Shown here: positions 52,114 to 62,900 of the stretch, piece after piece
Layout of the letters: every line of letters begins with the position of its first letter
How positions within the stretch are numbered: position 1 is the stretch's first letter
Assembly (NCBI GenBank): GCA_012295275.1
Contig: CM022672.1
Span: 32,636,438-32,700,437 of the forward strand
Origin: Chrysomallon squamiferum
Lineage: Eukaryota; Mollusca; Gastropoda; Neomphalida; Peltospiridae
Direction: 5' to 3'
DNA: 64,000 nucleotides
Program-made: the position numbers and the translations under genes
The notes under the pieces: model-generated
What the model saw: only the letters and a program-made list of their open reading frames with translations
What the model was told of the DNA's origin: nothing
Database searches by the model: none

Positions 52114-52158
<45 letters not shown>

Positions 52159-52620
52159 ATAAGACTTTCAAATAAATCATTCTGATAGAAAAATCACTAT
52201 CTCTTTTAAAAAGAATTTCATATTAATTTTGTTTGAATTACTATTTCAAAATTATTTTCAGATTTTAATCCTATTCTTGCATATATTTATGAGTATTTTA
52301 AATCCACCCTGTGGCTCTCCAAATTGCTATCTGATTAACACTGATTTCATAGTAAGCCAGTAACTGAGATAATTTTTGCCCAGTGTTTGTTTGTGTGTGT
52401 GTGTGATAAAAAAAAAAAAATATTATTTAGAAAGTGCAGCCTGACACAACAATGCAAATAATTGCTATCTGCATGCTGATCATAAAATTATATTCAACCT
52501 ACTTTAATGTGAAAACTTAATTAGACTTATAGAGTGAGTTCACTTAACTGTCCAGTGAAATCAGTGAACATGACAAAAATGGTATTAGCATCATTCAAAC
52601 TGAATGTTTGAGAATTAAGA
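51641..52620. other. AT-rich, non-coding
   Basis: A (GT)n tract lies at about 52115-52155 and a few CA runs near 51835. No coding signal is seen. Confidence 0.5.
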
Positions 52621-55600
52621 AAAAGTAAATTTATGGCTAGAGTTATGGTTAGGGTTAGATTTAGCATCGGGTTTAGCCTATGGTTATAGTTAGGTATAGG
52701 GTTAAGGTCAGTGCATGTGTTATGGTAAGGTGTACGTTTAGATTACAGTTGTTAAATCTCATAAGTTGTATAGCTTTATAATAATAATAATAATAATAAT
52801 AATAAAATACATTTCAAAAAGTAGCTGTACATAAATTAACCGAAACGATAGTGTTTATTAGCATAGTAATGTATGTACTCAGTCTGTCAAGGTTTATTTA
52901 TCTCAGTCTGTATGAATTAAATCAAGGAAAAAGTTGGCCATATCTCCCAAACCATTAAAATTTCGGATTTGGTGTTGTGGGGTCCCAATCAACAAGTACA
53001 CCAAGTTTCATAAAAATCGGAGACAGTCGGGTTTAAAATTTATTATTCGGGGGGGGGGGGGAGAAAATTTGACACGGAATGACCCTAATAAAGACAAAGT
53101 TGTCAAATTTAAAGTGAGGACAATTTTTGTATAGAAAAATTAACTCACAACGTTTTAGGATGTGTCTGAGGAACAAATTTAAAATATATTTTATCTGAAA
53201 CAACTAAAATCAGGAAAGTTTAGATTTTTATCAGGATAAAATGCAATATAATTATAAATTTACAAAGTTAACTTGGAAAAATTTATGATGAGTATTAAGA
53301 TAAAATTTGAAGTAAAAAGAACTGTGCCAGATTAAGAAATAACTGGTTTTAAAACTAGCTGAATTTTTAAATTTTATTTAAATTTTTTTTTCTTAATTCT
53401 TTTGATATCTGGAAGCTAGATAAATGGTTGTGTACCTGCATTTGGGTTAGCATTAGAATTTGGTTTAATTTAGTATTAAGGTTAGAGTTTAAGTTGGGTT
53501 AGGTTTAGTATTGGCTTAAATTTGTTTTAGATTTAATTATCTATTTAACTAAAGAGAATTTAAAATAACTTCTATTTTATTAACATGCATAACTCATCTT
53601 GTTACCACTAAAGTTATGGCTAGGCTTAGGCTGAGGCTTAGCAGGGCTATGGTCAGGATCAGGGTTAATTTTGAGGATAAAGTTAGAGTTTGAATTAGGA
53701 TTAGTGCTAGATTTAACTAAAGAGAATTTAAAGAAACTTAAAATTTCGTAAATACCAATAGTTTATCTTGTTACAAGTAAAGTTATGGCTAGGGTTGGGG
53801 TTGCATTAAGGCTAGGTCAAGTGTTAGCGTTAGTGATAGAGTTGGGTTTAGGTTAGCATTAGAGGTGTGACTAGGTTTAGTGTTAGTGATAGAGTTGGGT
53901 TTAGGTTAGCATTAGAGGTGTGACTAGGGTTAGGGTTAGTGATAGAGTTGGGTTTAGGTTAGCATTAGAGGTTGATTAGGTTTAGGGTTAGTGATAGAGT
54001 TGGGTTTAGGTTAGCATTAGTTTTTTTAGGGTTAAGCATTAGAGGTGTGACTAGGGTTAGGGTTAGATGATAGAGTTGGATTTAGGTTTAGGTTAGCATT
54101 AGAGGTGTGACTAGGGTTAGGGTTAGTGATAATGTCAGGTTTTAGGTTATTAGAGTTTGTGAATTAGGGTTAGAGTTAGTGATAGAGTTGGGTTTAGGTT
54201 AGCATTAGAGGTGTGACTAGGGTTAGGGTTAGGTCATCTTTTACCACTAAAGTTGGGTTTAGGTTAGCATTAGAGGTGTGACTAGGGTTAGGGTTAGTGA
54301 TAGAGTTGGGTTTTAGGTTAGCATTAGAGGTGTGACTAGGGTTAGGGTTAGTGATAGAGTTGGGTTTAGGTTAGCATTAGAGGTGTGACTAGGGTTAGGG
54401 TTAGTGATAGAGTTGGGTTTATATTAGTATTAGAGGTGTGACTAGGGTTAGTGTTAGTGATAGAGTTGGGTTTAGGTTAGCATTAGAGGTGTGACTAGGG
54501 TTAGGGTTAGTGATAGAGTTGGGTTTAGGTTAGCATTAGAGGTGTGACTAGGGTTAGGGTTAGTGATAGAGTTGGGTTTAGGTTAGCATTAGAGGTGTGA
54601 CTAGGGTTAGGGTTAGTGATAGAGTTGGGTTTAGGTTAGCATTAGAGGTGTGACTAGGGTTAGGGTTAGTGATAGAGTTGGGTTTAGGTTAGCATTAGAG
54701 GTGTGACTAGGGTTAGGGTTAGTGATAATGTCAGGTTTTAGGTTAGCATTAATGTTAGACTTAGGGTTTGTGTTAGATTTAATTACCTATATTTTATAAA
54801 AAAAACTTGAAAAAGTTTAGTATAATTTTTCAGATTAAAATTTAAAGACATCTTTAATTTCAAATACAGTTAACATGAGAAAATATATTATGATTGTTAG
54901 AATAACATTTAAAGAAAGCCTTAGTTTATCACAGTATTACAGATAATGTTATGCTATAATTAATGTTAGGGTCAGGGTTAACATTATGTTTAAGATTAAT
55001 GTGAAACTATTTGCTTTGGTGAGTGTTAACAGTTTGCATTAGGGTTAAGGTTATGCTTAGTGTTAAGGTTTATGGATGGGTGTAGGCTAGCGTTAGGGTT
55101 GGTTAGGTTTAGAATTAGGGTCAGTGTTGGAATTACAGTTAGGGTAAGGGTTAAGCTTTGACTTTGGGTGATGATTAGGGTTAATATTAGGGCTGGTTTA
55201 AGGATTATGGTCAGGGTTCATTTGATTATATATTTAGTTCTAGATTTTCTTGATATAAAATTTGAAAAATGTTATGATTAATTACAATACCTTTTAAAAT
55301 ATACATGAGTATTAGGATACAATTTAAAATAAGTTTTATTTCTTAAAATCATTAATTTATCACATTGTTGCAAGTAAGGTTAAGGCTATATTTAGGGTTA
55401 AGGTTATGGTTACCATTAGGGTTAGGGATATTTTTAGCATTAGAGTTAGAGTTAAGATTAGTGTTAGGATTAGAGTGGAGTTAGATTTTTGTTTAGCATA
55501 GATTTATCTAACTGATTGTCTAAAGTAGTTTTCATATGAAACATGAAACAAATTATGTTGAATTTTGGGATCAAACAGGTGAGGATTAGGTTTGGGTTAA

Positions 55601-56230
55601 GGGTAGCAATTATAATTAGGGTTAGATGATTTAATTATCAATATATCTCCAAATATATTTGAATATACAAAACAATTTTAGGATAAAAAATTAAACAAAT
55701 TGCTTTGAGTATTAGTATAATATTTAAAATAACTTTTATTTAAAAAATCAACTTGGGAAAAGTTTATGATGAGTGTTAGCATATATTTTAAATTCTGTTT
55801 TATTTCATTAAATCTTTAATTTATCATATTGCTGAAAGTAAGGTTATTGACAGGGTTAGAGCTATGGTAACATTTAGGCTAGTGTTAGGGTTAGGCTACT
55901 GTTAGCATTAGGCTTTGGTTAGGCCTCATATGAGGGTTAGGGTAAAGTTTAATTATCCATTTATCTAGAGACACCATGCAAATAAAAGGTGAAATATTTT
56001 CTGATTAGTCTTAGGATAAAATTTAATATAACTTTTATTTTTAAAAAATTTACTTTCTAAAGTTCAGTGTGAGTCTTCAGATAAAATTGAAAATTACATT
56101 TATTTCATTAAATCAATCATTCATCATAGTGTTACAAGTAAACTTATAGCTAGAATCAGAGTCAAGGTTAGAGTTACTATTTTGGTTATGATTAGAATTA
56201 GGTTTACAGTTATGGTAGGAGTAGTGATGG
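52620..56230. repeat. Degenerate TTAGGG-like repeat region with AT-rich spacers
   Basis: Stretches full of GGTTAG, GGTTAGG and TTAGGTTTAG variants alternate with AT-rich spacers. The spacers share words such as TTTATTTCATTAAATC, GATAAAATTTAAAATA and TTATCA...TTACAAGTAA. Several spacer-plus-tract units of a few hundred bases can be followed (about 53200, 53550, 54800, 55260, 55640 and 55960). One unit is present inverted at 9001-9483. A less AT-rich stretch at about 52930-53075 (GGGGTCCCAATC, CCAAGTTTCATAAAAATCGG) is distinct and unidentified. Confidence 0.75.
53825..54735. repeat. 53-bp minisatellite containing TTAGGG words
   Basis: The unit begins GTTGGGTTTAGGTTAGCATT, continues AGAGGTGTGACTAGGG and ends TTAGGGTTAGTGATAGA, 53 bases in all. 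About 16 copies follow one another. The last seven or so are nearly identical, the earlier ones have indels and substitutions. Each unit carries a GGGTTAGGGTTAG stretch, so the array looks like an expansion of one unit of the surrounding TTAGGG-like region. Confidence 0.9.
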
Positions 56231-56519
56231 TAGTAGTAATTATAATTACAGTAGTAAAAGTAGTGACAGTAGTAACAGTAACTGTAGTGCTGAATGTAGT
56301 AGCAGTAATAAATTGGTGTTAAAATAGTAGTATTAGTAATACTTTTTATAGTTGTAGCACTAGTAATAATAGTGATATTAGTAGTTTTTATTTTTGTTTT
56401 GTTTTAGTAATACTATATGAGTAAACCAGACTGTACAGACATGAATTGGAGATCTCTCAGTTGCTGAAATCAAACTGGATCAAATTGAATACAGCGAAGA
56501 AAGGACATAAAGTCATATT

Positions 56520-56765
56520 AGACATAGCAGTTTAATGAAGAAAACAGTTTTGTAATTTTATTGGATCCAGCATTCTGATTAAGAAGAAAATTGTATTTAT
56601 TGGATAAAGCAGGTTTAATGAAGAGAAGTAGAATTCCATTTGTAGTGGAGACAGCATTGTTATGAAGAAAGAAATTTTATGTCATTTAAAAAAAAAAAAA
56701 ACATTGAATATATAGTCTAATGAAGAAAGATTATAAGTCATTTATCTAGATCTAGCTGTTTACTG
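56520..56765. repeat. Degenerate ~60-bp tandem repeat
   Basis: Variants of TTTAATGAAGA, GAATT...TTTATTGG and AGCAGTTTAATG recur about four times with drift. It lies just before the open frame at 56812-57093. Confidence 0.5.
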
Positions 56766-56811
56766 AACAAATAGTATCAGGCTAATTATCACTAACATCA
56801 TCCGCTAATGA

Positions 56812-57093
56812 TTATAGTTCCTGTATGACATTTTGGTGCGTGTTCTGAACAGTCTTCTTGGGTTTCTCAGCCATGTTTAATTTGTAAGTGGCTATTAGTC
56901 CACCAGACAGGTCCAAATTTATGAACTGATTCCGTGTTGATATCGGTAAAATTGTATAGCTGTTGACCAGAGGGTAAACTTCGTGATCAAAATCAAACTC
57001 TGCACGAAACGAACATCGGGTGAGTAGTAAATAAAATAACGACACAGTGATTCTCTTTACTGCGACAGACTTCAAACGACGTCGTAACGACAA
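56812..57093 (-). CDS. Hypothetical protein with N-terminal signal-like segment
   Basis: An ATG-started frame of 93 residues. It begins with a basic stretch (MSLRRRLKSVAVKR) followed by a hydrophobic run (ITVSLFYLLLTRC), which fits a signal peptide or signal anchor. The remainder (FDFDHEVYPLVNSYTILPIS, then NLDLSGGLIATYKLN) has the even composition of real coding sequence and is less AT-rich than its surroundings. I do not recognise a family. It could be a first exon, but I see no strong GT donor before the TAA, so it may be complete or a fragment. It does not connect to the exon at 59790-59940, which ends in a stop upstream of it. Confidence 0.4.
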   Translation of the reverse strand: MSLRRRLKSVAVKRITVSLFYLLLTRCSFRAEFDFDHEVYPLVNSYTILPISTRNQFINLDLSGGLIATYKLNMAEKPKKTVQNTHQNVIQEL

Positions 57094-57174
57094 GTAAACG
57101 ACTTTTGTTTAACTAAGTCGTTATGGTGACATCTTCGGGAACATGGCCATGAATTAGAATATATAACCGTATGT

Positions 57175-57255
57175 AATAATAATAATAATAATAATAATAA
57201 TATTAATAATCATATTAACACTCATATATATATATATATATATAAACTTCACCAT

Positions 57256-57295
<40 letters not shown>

Positions 57296-57297
57296 AA
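57175..57297. repeat. (AAT)n, (AT)n and (AG)n microsatellites
   Basis: Three short pure tracts follow one another. The segment 57300-57800 is AT-rich without coding signal. Confidence 0.85.
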
Positions 57298-57810
57298 AAT
57301 GATAGACAGCTGGTTTAAACCTCATCATTTCCAGCTGAATGATTTGAACTACTTGTCAGTGGTTAAGTCTTTGGGGATAGTATGACCTTGTGAAGAATAT
57401 TTGTTATACATATCTAATATAAAAATTTTAGGATATTTTCAAATGAAATGTTTTATTGTTTATTTTTTTCATTTATTTTTTTCTTAGTTACTCTTTATGA
57501 TGACCTACTATAGTCGTTTCCCTTTCGTCAATAATAGAATATCTAATAAAAATAAATATATTATTGAAAAGGATTATTGTAAGCACATGAACGAAACTAG
57601 TATAGCTAAGCAACTAGAAAACGTTATATCTTCACTATTTTGTGATTTGTGTTTATTGTAAATAATAAATACATTTAGATAAAAAAATATTTGTTTATAT
57701 TATTAAAATGTATTTTGATTATTAACTTTCTTTATTTTCAGTCGTTTTTTTTTTCGACTGTCACTGAAATTTTACCGATTATATAAAACAAGGACAAAAC
57801 AAAGAGAATT

Positions 57811-58136
57811 ATGAACGCTTTTGATATCGCTGATCATGACATTTTGTTCCAGCTGTTAAACGCTGTAAGACTCAGTGACTCGACACTAAACTGGTTTCGC
57901 TCCTATTACATGAGCGACATGAGGCGGAAGAAATCGTTGACAGTTAGATGTAGCGTTCATCAGTTAGTTTTCTATGCCGATGATTCTGCACTGATAGTGC
58001 AAGGCAGAAATACAAGAGAAATTCAGCTCGAATTTTGAAATGAACCAGAATTAACAAGGAGTTGGTAACTGACAATAAATTATCTCTCAACCCGGGAAAG
58101 ACTGAGTCAATTCTCTTTGCGTCAAAGACAATCATG
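57811..58136 (+). mobile_element. CR1/jockey-like LINE reverse-transcriptase fragment (internally deleted)
   Basis: The frame reads AFDIADHDILFQLLNAVRLS, then LNWFRSYY, matching the start of the RT palm. It then jumps from RCSVHQ directly to LVFYADDSALIVQGRNT, which contains the catalytic YADD at about 57973-57984. The GVPQGS-type block that should lie between is missing, so about 35-40 codons are deleted. After a stop and a frame change it continues NKELVTDNKLSLNPGKTESI. It is a dead fragment of a jockey/CR1-type element. Confidence 0.75.
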
Positions 58137-58282
58137 TCTTTCTTTAACGTAAAACCCGGTTAACTATGAAACTGTATTTCGTTAGATACAGTTCTTTTAA
58201 TTATATATATTTTATTAAGGTACTAATGTTATATGTTAATTATAGGCTCTATATATTTGAAACAGACAAAAGATGAAGTAGC

Positions 58283-58510
58283 GACAAATATTAAATATGT
58301 ATTAATAATTAATATAAGTAAATAATGTGTCTTTAACTGCCGATATAAGCTAATAATTAAAGTTCTGTTTGATCATCCGTTAATATTTTTTTACAGTAAA
58401 ATACGTGAAGACGTTTATTGTAAAACTTTTCTTTTATTTAATTTTGAAGTTACATTTATTATCTTCATTAGGTAGTGTTATTAACAGCGTATTTGTTTAA
58501 CATAAGTTCT
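58283..58510. repeat. Diverged third copy of part of the segmental duplication
   Basis: 58284-58372 matches about 4903-4990 (and 25896-25975), including CTTTAACTGCC and AATTAAAGTTCTGTTT. 58469-58502 resembles about 5358-5402. The intervening bases are missing. Divergence is far greater than between copies A and B, so it is either an older duplicate or an unrecognised dispersed repeat shared by all three. It lies between the two LINE fragments. Confidence 0.5.
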
Positions 58511-59175
58511 GTTAACGAAACTACTTGATTCTCCCATGACCAATTCCGCCTTTAATTGATTCAACTGATTCCGCATTTTAACTCAGCTATTCATAAAACC
58601 GTAAATAAGTTAGTTGCGTTTATTTTCTTGTATATTATTTTAATAAATAAATAACTCAAACTGCATTTTTGTTGATATATGTTATTTATCTAGTAAATTA
58701 TACCATCACGATGTTTACGTTTCTCTCACAATTAAAGATTTACTGTCTGAGTATTGTAAACGCCTATGTCCCCTCAGCGAGGTAACGAGCACCTGAGGCA
58801 ACAAGCAATTTCAACAAGACCAATATACAGACAATGTACAGACAATGCACAGACAATGTACAGATAATGCACAGACCAAAATTAAATACTTGTGTGTCGA
58901 ATTTGCCCTGTGTTTTGCTGGAAACTGTATTGCACACAAAATTAATAGTAAAACAAATTCAAATTTAAAGGTTTTTTATATGTTGTCTATCTGGAAACAA
59001 ACAGCATGCTAACTTCAACACTAATCCAGTGCTAGATCATCTTTGTATTTTGGACTGACGAAGAAATACTAAACTAGGATAAAATGTAATCCAAAAAAAA
59101 AAACATTAATAAAAAAAAATAAAAATAAACAAATTAAAAAAAAAGTATCCTTATTTTTGCAGTCAACCCCTCGCA

Positions 59176-59430
59176 AGTATATTGGAGCAAATCAGATTAG
59201 ATTGGTCAATATACTGCCGGATGGAACTCCGTTCCAAACAAATCAAACTAAATATTGTCCATATTATTCTAAACAGCACAATCCCAGATTACCTAAGTAC
59301 TGTTTTCAAATTAACTAGATACAAACATAATATCAATGCAAGATCCAGTGCAGTGTCTCTTCAGATACCTGAAGTTAGAGCATTTGGTAAAAATGCACAG
59401 GAATATTGTCTTGACATAAATAAGAAGTGA
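59176..59430 (+). mobile_element. CR1/jockey-like LINE C-terminal fragment
   Basis: An open frame of 82 codons reads RMELRSKQIKLNIVHIILNS, then TIPDYLSTVFKL, then NARSSAVSLQIPEVRAFGKN. This is the conserved segment after the RT domain of jockey/CR1-type elements (a KLNHVFNI...PDYL...HNTRSS-like block). It is on the same strand as the fragment at 57811-58136 and could be the same insertion, with about 1 kb of lost or replaced sequence between (58140-59175 shows AT-rich DNA and the block at 58283-58510). Confidence 0.65.
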
Positions 59431-59459
59431 AATTAAGTGTTTAATACGCAAGTATCTTT

Positions 59460-59471
59460 CAAAAATGCATG

Positions 59472-59515
<44 letters not shown>

Positions 59516-59700
59516 CATATATACACACATATATAGACATACTGATAGATATATAGATACAACTACATATACAGAATTAGAGACACACATGAATGGATAT
59601 AGAGAAACGGACAGAGATATAGATAAACATACACAGCGATATAAGTAGTTAGATAGACAGATAGACAGACTGACCATCAGACAGCTAGAGAGATACATTT
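59460..59700. repeat. (AT)n, CATA and GATA/GACA microsatellites
   Basis: A pure (AT)n tract at about 59478-59510 is followed by ACAT and ATAGATAGACAG runs. Minus frames here are Tyr/Ile/Cys/Leu strings and are not genes. Confidence 0.85.
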
Positions 59701-59789
59701 CAATCTACACAGTTCCCGACAGAAAACTAATATTTCGTGAAGGGTTGACGAATTTAATTCCGTGAATTACAAACATTAATGCTGTAGTC

Positions 59790-59940
59790 TTACTTCCACT
59801 GGACAATGTGAATGTATTCTCCCGTGTAGCAGTTCAGTAACTCATTGTCAGTTTTCACAATCAAACTGTCACAACCATGTTTCTTGATAACACATCCCTC
59901 TGGTACATCGATTGGGCCCATTCCCACACTCGAACCATAG
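59790..59940 (-). CDS. Terminal coding exon of an unidentified gene
   Basis: On the minus strand a good acceptor (ATATGTTTGACACACACAG) precedes a 151-base segment that starts in phase 1 and encodes 49 residues to a TAA at 59790-59792. It reads YGSSVGMGPIDVPEGCVIKK, then HGCDSLIVKTDNELLNCYTG, then EYIHIVQWK. Three Cys, no low-complexity sequence and balanced codon use make it look like genuine, intact coding sequence. I do not recognise the family. The upstream exons must lie at higher coordinates on this strand, that is beyond the satellite array that begins about 50 bases away. Confidence 0.55.
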
Positions 59941-59987
59941 CTGTGTGTGTCAAACATATCACTGTTTTTATTACTTTATTACTATAT

Positions 59988-62900
59988 TACTACTAAGAGT
60001 TGACCACTACTAACCACTGTTACTAATACTACTACAACGTTGACCACTACTAACCACTGTTACTAATGCTACTACGATGTTGACCACTACTAACCACTGT
60101 TACTAATACTACTACAACGTTGACCACTACTATCCACTGTTACTAATACTACTACGAGTTGACCACTACTAACCACTGTTACTAATACTACTACGATGTT
60201 GACCACTACTATCCACTGTTACTAATACTACTACGATGTTGACCACACTACTAACCACTGTTACTAACCACTGTACTAATACTACTACGAGTTGACCACT
60301 ACTATCCACTGTTACTAATACTACTACGAGTTGACCACTACTAACCACTGTTACTAATACTACTACGAGTTGACCACTACTATCCACTGTTACTAATACT
60401 ACTACGAGTTGACCACTACTACCACTGTTACTACCACTACCAGTTGACCACTACTAACCACTGTTACTAATACTACTACGAGTTGACCACTACTATCCAC
60501 TGTTACTAATACTACTACGAGTTGACCACTACTATCCACTGTTACTAATACTACTACGAGTTGACCACTACTAACCACTGTTACTAATACTACTACGAGT
60601 TGACCACTACTACCACTGTTACTAATACTGTTACTAATACTTACGAGTTGACCACTACTACCACTGTTACTAATACTACTACGAGTTGACCACTACTATC
60701 CACTGTTACTAATACTATTACGAGTTGACTACACTACTACCACTGTTACTATCCACTGTTACTACTACGAGTTGACCACTACTACCACTGTTACTAATAC
60801 TACTACGAGTTGACCACTACTATCCACTGTTATTAATACTACTACGAGTTGACCACTACTATCCACTGTTACTAATACTACTACGAGTTGACCACTACTA
60901 TCCACTGTTACTAATACTACTACGAGTTGACCACTACTAACCACTGTTACTAATACTACAACGAGTTGACCACTACTATCCACTGTTACTAATACTACTA
61001 CGAGTTGACCACTACTATCCACTGTTACTAATACTACTACGAGTTGACCACTACTATCCACTGTTACTAATACTACTGCGACGTTGACCACTACTAACCA
61101 CTGTTACTAATACTACTACTACGTTGACCACTACTAACCACTGTTACAAATATATTTACTACGAGTTGACCACTACTTACCACTGTTACTAATACTACTA
61201 CAACGTTGACCACTACTAACCACTGTTACTAATATATTTACTACGAGTTGACCACTACTTACCACTGTTACTACTACCACTGTTATCCACTGTTACTTTT
61301 ACTACTACGACGTTGACCACTACTATCCACTGTTACTAATACTACTACGAGTTGACCACTACTATCCACTGTTGTTACTAATACTATTACGAGTTGACCA
61401 CTACTAACCACTGTTTAATAATACTACTACGAGTTGACCACTACTGTCCACTGTTACTAATACTACTACGACGTTGACCACTACTGTCCACTGTTACTAA
61501 TACTACTACGACGTTGACCACTACTATCCACTGTTACTAATACTACTGCGACGTTGACCATTACTGTCCACTGTTACTAATACTACTACGAGTTGACCAC
61601 TACTACCACTGTTACTAATACTACTACGAGTTGACCACTACTATCCACTGTTACTAATACTACTACGAGTTGACCACTACTATCCACTGTTACTAATACT
61701 ACTACGAGTTGACCACTACTATCCACTGTTACTAATACTACTACGAGTTGACCACTACTACCACTGTTACTAAATACTACTACGAGTTACTACTACTATC
61801 CACTATCCACTGTTACTAATACTACTACGAGTTGACCACTACTATCCACTGTTACTAATACTACTACGAGTTGACCACTACTATCCACTGTTACTAATAC
61901 TACTACGAGTTGACCACTACTATCCACTGTTACTAATACTACTACGAGTTGACCACTACTATCCACTGTTACTAATACTACTACGAGTTGACCACTACTA
62001 TCCACTGTTACTAATACTACTACGAGTTGACCACTACTAACTGTTACTGTTACTAATACTACTACGAGTTGACCACTACTATCCACTGTTACTAATACTA
62101 CTACTACGAGTTGACCACTACTATCCACTGTTACTAATACTACTACGAGTTGACCACTACTAACCACTGTTACTAATACTACTACGAGTTGACCACTACT
62201 ATCCACTGTTACTAATACTACTACGAGTTGACCACTACTATCCACTGTTACTAATACTACTACGAGTTGACCACTACTACCACTGTTACTAATACTACTA
62301 CGAGTTGACCACTACTATCCACTGTTACTAATACTACTACGAGTTGACCACTACTATCCACTGTTACTAATACTACTACGAGTTGACCACTACTAACCAC
62401 TGTTACTAATACTACTACGACGTTGACCACTACTATCCACTGTTACTAATACTACTACGAGTTGACGAGTTGACCACTACTACCACTGTTACTAATACTA
62501 CTACGAGTTGACCACTACTATCCACTGTTACTAATACTACTACGAGTTGACCACTACTATCCACTGTTACTAATACTACTACGAGTTGACCACTACTACT
62601 ACACCACTGTTACTAATACTACTACGAGTTGACCACTACTATCCACTGTTACTAATACTACTACGAGTTGACCACTACTACCACTGTTACTAATACTACT
62701 ACGAGTTGACCACTACTATCCACTGTTACTAATACTATTACGAGTTGACCACTACTACCACTGTTACTAATACTACTACGAGTTGACCACTACTACCACT
62801 GTTAGTAATACTACTACGAGTTGACCACTACTATCCACTGTTACTAATACTACTACGAGTTGACCACTACTATCCACTGTTACTAATACTACTACGAGTT

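Noticed and set aside
60169-62245. Long minus-strand frames made of a 13-residue repeat
   Set aside because: They are a consequence of the 39-base satellite unit. Variant units of 40, 42 or fewer bases break the frame often, and there is no start or conserved flank to suggest a protein.
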